Of a stretch of DNA of 64,000 nt, positions 62,190 to 64,000 are shown one piece after another. Under the pieces are notes generated by a model. That model did not search any database. It saw only the letters and a program-made list of their open reading frames with translations, and was not told where the DNA came from. Source of the DNA: Saccharopolyspora aridisoli (lineage in GTDB: Bacteria > Actinomycetota > Actinomycetes > Mycobacteriales > Pseudonocardiaceae); the NCBI RefSeq assembly GCF_004348445.1, contig NZ_SMKV01000026.1:1-64000 (forward strand), read 5' to 3'. Made by a program: the position numbers and the translations under genes. Each line of letters starts with the position of its first letter. Within the stretch, counting starts at the first letter, position 1.

Positions 62190-63566
62190 CTACCGCGGCG
62201 GCCACGGCCCCTGCTGCCCCGGCCCCTGCGGAGGCCCCGGCTGGCCCGGCCACTGCTGACCAGGCGGCATCTGCTGCTGCGGTCCCGGTCGGGGCGGGTT
62301 GCCCGGTGCCTGACCAGGATGCTGCGGCGGCTGGACGCGCAGCTTGTGGGTCGGCATCTCGTTGAGCTGCTTGGGGAGCGTGAAGAAGCCCGACTGCTCG
62401 TTGCGGGCCCAGGGAGCCGGCGCTGGCTGGGGCCTGCGGAGGAAGAAGGCCTCCCGGGCCACGCGCATCAGACCGACGATCTGGTCCCGGCGGGTGAAGA
62501 ACGCCTGCGGCTCGATCGTGCGGCGCTCGGCCTGGGAGTGCAGCAGCGCGAGCTCCGTCGCGGCGAGCTGGTAGTCGCCCATGGCCTGCGCACCGACGTT
62601 GCCCGCCTGGGAACGCGCCCAGTGCCGGGCCTGCCTGCGACCAATCATGGTGCCGAGCATGTTCAGGTCGTTCGGCGCCACCAGACCGCTGGGGATGTAG
62701 GCGGGCAGGTACCGGCCGATGAGGTGCACCAGACGCCTGCGGTCGCGGATCAGGATGATCACCAGGACCAGCAGCACGACGGCTTCGACGATGTAGGCCA
62801 GGATCAGACCGCCGAGCCCGAACAGCACCGACCCGCCGTTCCACAGCGCGTGCAGGAACACCGCCGCGCACCAACCGAAGAAGATGGCGAAGAACCGGCC
62901 GAAACCCCGGTGCGTGGCCGCGTAGGCGATGCCGAGTCCGGTCATCGCCGTGTACATCGGGTGTCCCAGCGGGGCCACCACGCCCCGGATCAGGACCGTC
63001 CCCCAGATCTCGCCCGGGACCGAGGCCAGACCCTGCATGTAGTAGAGGACGTTCTCGACCAGCGCGAAGCCCAGCCCGCACAGGCCCGCGTAGACGATCC
63101 CGTCGGTCGGGCCGTCGATCTCGTTTCGGCGGACCACCAGCAGGAACAGCAGCAGGGCGCCCTTGAAGCTCTCCTCCACCACCGGTGCGATCACCGATAC
63201 GGTCAGCACCGTGGCCGTTTCCGGACCGAAGACCACCGCCAGCACCGACTCGCTGACGGTGTTGACGATCAAGGCACCCAACAGCGCGACCCCCGCGCCC
63301 CAGCCGAAGGCGACGAGCAGGTTCAGCCGCGGCTCCGGCTCCAAGCGGTCCACCAGCAAGAACAGCGCCACCAGCACGATCGCGGTCGGCAGCGCCAGCA
63401 GCATGCCGATCACGACGTTGCCCGGTGCGCCGGGGACCAGCAGGAAGTAGGACACCAGGGCCAGCAGCATGCATGCGCCGGAGACCACCAGGCCGATGAT
63501 CAGCGACACCGGCGCGCGGTTCGAGTTGCGGCCTTCCAGGACCGACTGCGGGCTCAGAGCGGACAT
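62190..63566 (-). CDS. PrsW-family intramembrane metalloprotease with Pro/Gln-rich tail
   Basis: A 458-residue membrane protein with about eight or nine transmembrane helices (residues 15-265). The PrsW motifs are present: SVIAPVVEESFKG with Glu-Glu, GFALVENVLYY, HPMYTAMTGLG and the His in VFLHALWNGG. In Bacillus the homologue starts anti-sigma factor degradation. Here a soluble C-terminal region of about 190 residues follows (RRQARHWARSQAGN, ATELALLHSQAE) and ends in a low-complexity Pro/Gln/Gly-rich tail, an actinobacterial feature. ATG at 63566. The 105 bp upstream hold no terminator of note. Confidence 0.88.
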   Translation of the reverse strand: MSALSPQSVLEGRNSNRAPVSLIIGLVVSGACMLLALVSYFLLVPGAPGNVVIGMLLALPTAIVLVALFLLVDRLEPEPRLNLLVAFGWGAGVALLGALIVNTVSESVLAVVFGPETATVLTVSVIAPVVEESFKGALLLFLLVVRRNEIDGPTDGIVYAGLCGLGFALVENVLYYMQGLASVPGEIWGTVLIRGVVAPLGHPMYTAMTGLGIAYAATHRGFGRFFAIFFGWCAAVFLHALWNGGSVLFGLGGLILAYIVEAVVLLVLVIILIRDRRRLVHLIGRYLPAYIPSGLVAPNDLNMLGTMIGRRQARHWARSQAGNVGAQAMGDYQLAATELALLHSQAERRTIEPQAFFTRRDQIVGLMRVAREAFFLRRPQPAPAPWARNEQSGFFTLPKQLNEMPTHKLRVQPPQHPGQAPGNPPRPGPQQQMPPGQQWPGQPGPPQGPGQQGPWPPR

Positions 63567-63671
63567 GCCCGGCAGCGTAGGAGATGAACCGCGATCAAGT
63601 CCGGTCAGCCCCGATGTTCACCGCGCCGACCGGACGTGCTCACCGCCTCGACGATGACTCCACAGAGGACG

Positions 63672-64000
63672 TCACAGCTCACGTTCGGCTTGCGAGATCG
63701 CGTCGGTCAGGACCCGCAGCGCCTCGGCCGCTTCGGACTCGGTGAGCGTCATCGGCGGCGCCAGGCGCAGCACGTTGCCGTGCAGACCGCCCTTGCCGAT
63801 CAGCAGGCCGCGCTGCTTGGCCAGCTCCATCACCCGTCCGGCGGCCTCCGGCACCGGCTCCTTCCCGCCCGGCGCCACCAGCTCGACACCGATCATCAGG
63901 CCCTTGCCGCGCACGTCGCCGATGAGCGCGCTGTCGTGCGCACGAAGTCCTTGCAGCAGCTGGGAACCGAGCTTCGCGGCGTTGCCCTGCAGGTCGTGCG
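63672..64000 (-). CDS. Class III aminotransferase, C-terminal part
   Basis: The last 109 codons of a PLP-dependent aminotransferase; the gene continues beyond the right edge. The visible part has the class III C-terminal domain: QGLRAHDSALIGDVRGKGLMIGVELV, ELAKQRGLLIGKGGLHGNVLRLAPPMTLTE and a final helix. The R-G-x-G-L-M-I-G-V-E-L segment and GNVLRLAPP match the alanine-glyoxylate aminotransferase 2 / 4-aminobutyrate aminotransferase group. Without the PLP lysine region the exact substrate cannot be decided. Confidence 0.9.
   Translation of the reverse strand, partial: HDLQGNAAKLGSQLLQGLRAHDSALIGDVRGKGLMIGVELVAPGGKEPVPEAAGRVMELAKQRGLLIGKGGLHGNVLRLAPPMTLTESEAAEALRVLTDAISQAEREL

Overview
The window is high-GC (about 70%) actinobacterial DNA with strong G/C third-position bias, dense coding, many GTG/TTG starts and 4-bp stop/start overlaps. 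A GlfT2-type galactofuranosyltransferase (arabinogalactan wall), Streptomyces-type XylA, an AfsR/SARP regulator and a hopanoid operon suggest a mycelial actinomycete of the Pseudonocardiales, perhaps Saccharopolyspora-like. This placement is an inference; no rRNA or tRNA gene lies in the window.

Left part (1-13.9 kb): the start of ahcY/sahH on the minus strand is preceded by a leader that folds like an S-adenosylhomocysteine riboswitch with an intrinsic terminator. Divergent from it are glfT2, a translationally coupled TylF-like O-methyltransferase and a PAS-GGDEF-EAL c-di-GMP enzyme. Then come an SRPBCC protein, rpiA, a selenium-binding/methanethiol oxidase-like protein, a decayed nucleotide-sugar dehydrogenase, a secreted I36-like protein, an SDR and a two-domain VOC protein.

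Sugar block (14-24.9 kb): a ROK regulator, xylose isomerase and xylulokinase with several palindromic or repeated candidate control sites; an AAHS-type MFS transporter divergent from a secreted GH10 xylanase whose upstream region has two GAAA-NN-TTTC palindromes; an HsaA-like flavin monooxygenase; and a LacI regulator. Xylanase gives xylo-oligosaccharides, and XylA/XylB feed xylose to the pentose phosphate pathway, where RpiA also acts.

Middle (25-33.8 kb): acyl-CoA ligase, HAD hydrolase, a frameshifted YitT-family pseudogene, a methyltransferase, an APC permease and a large SARP/NB-ARC/TPR regulator.

Hopanoid region (33.8-46.4 kb): two convergent operons. The plus operon has a beta-carbonic anhydrase, then a glycosyltransferase (MGDG-synthase/GT28 type) fused to a wax-ester-synthase/DGAT acyltransferase, a DMT-type membrane protein and an SDR, the last three coupled by 4-bp overlaps. 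The minus operon is hpnC-hpnD-hpnE-polyprenyl synthase-shc-hpnG-hpnH with almost no spacing, enough in principle to go from C5 precursors to ribosylhopane. The fused glycolipid enzyme facing a complete hopanoid operon is the most unusual item in the window.

Right part (46.7-64 kb): membrane dipeptidase, a small helical protein, a three-gene sugar ABC importer divergent from a NarL-type two-component pair, a Ser/Thr kinase with an extracellular Cys-containing domain, a P450, divergent secreted GH30 and GH3 enzymes, a 49-residue small protein, an aldo/keto reductase, a HAD dehalogenase, a PrsW-type membrane protease and the C-terminal end of a class III aminotransferase.
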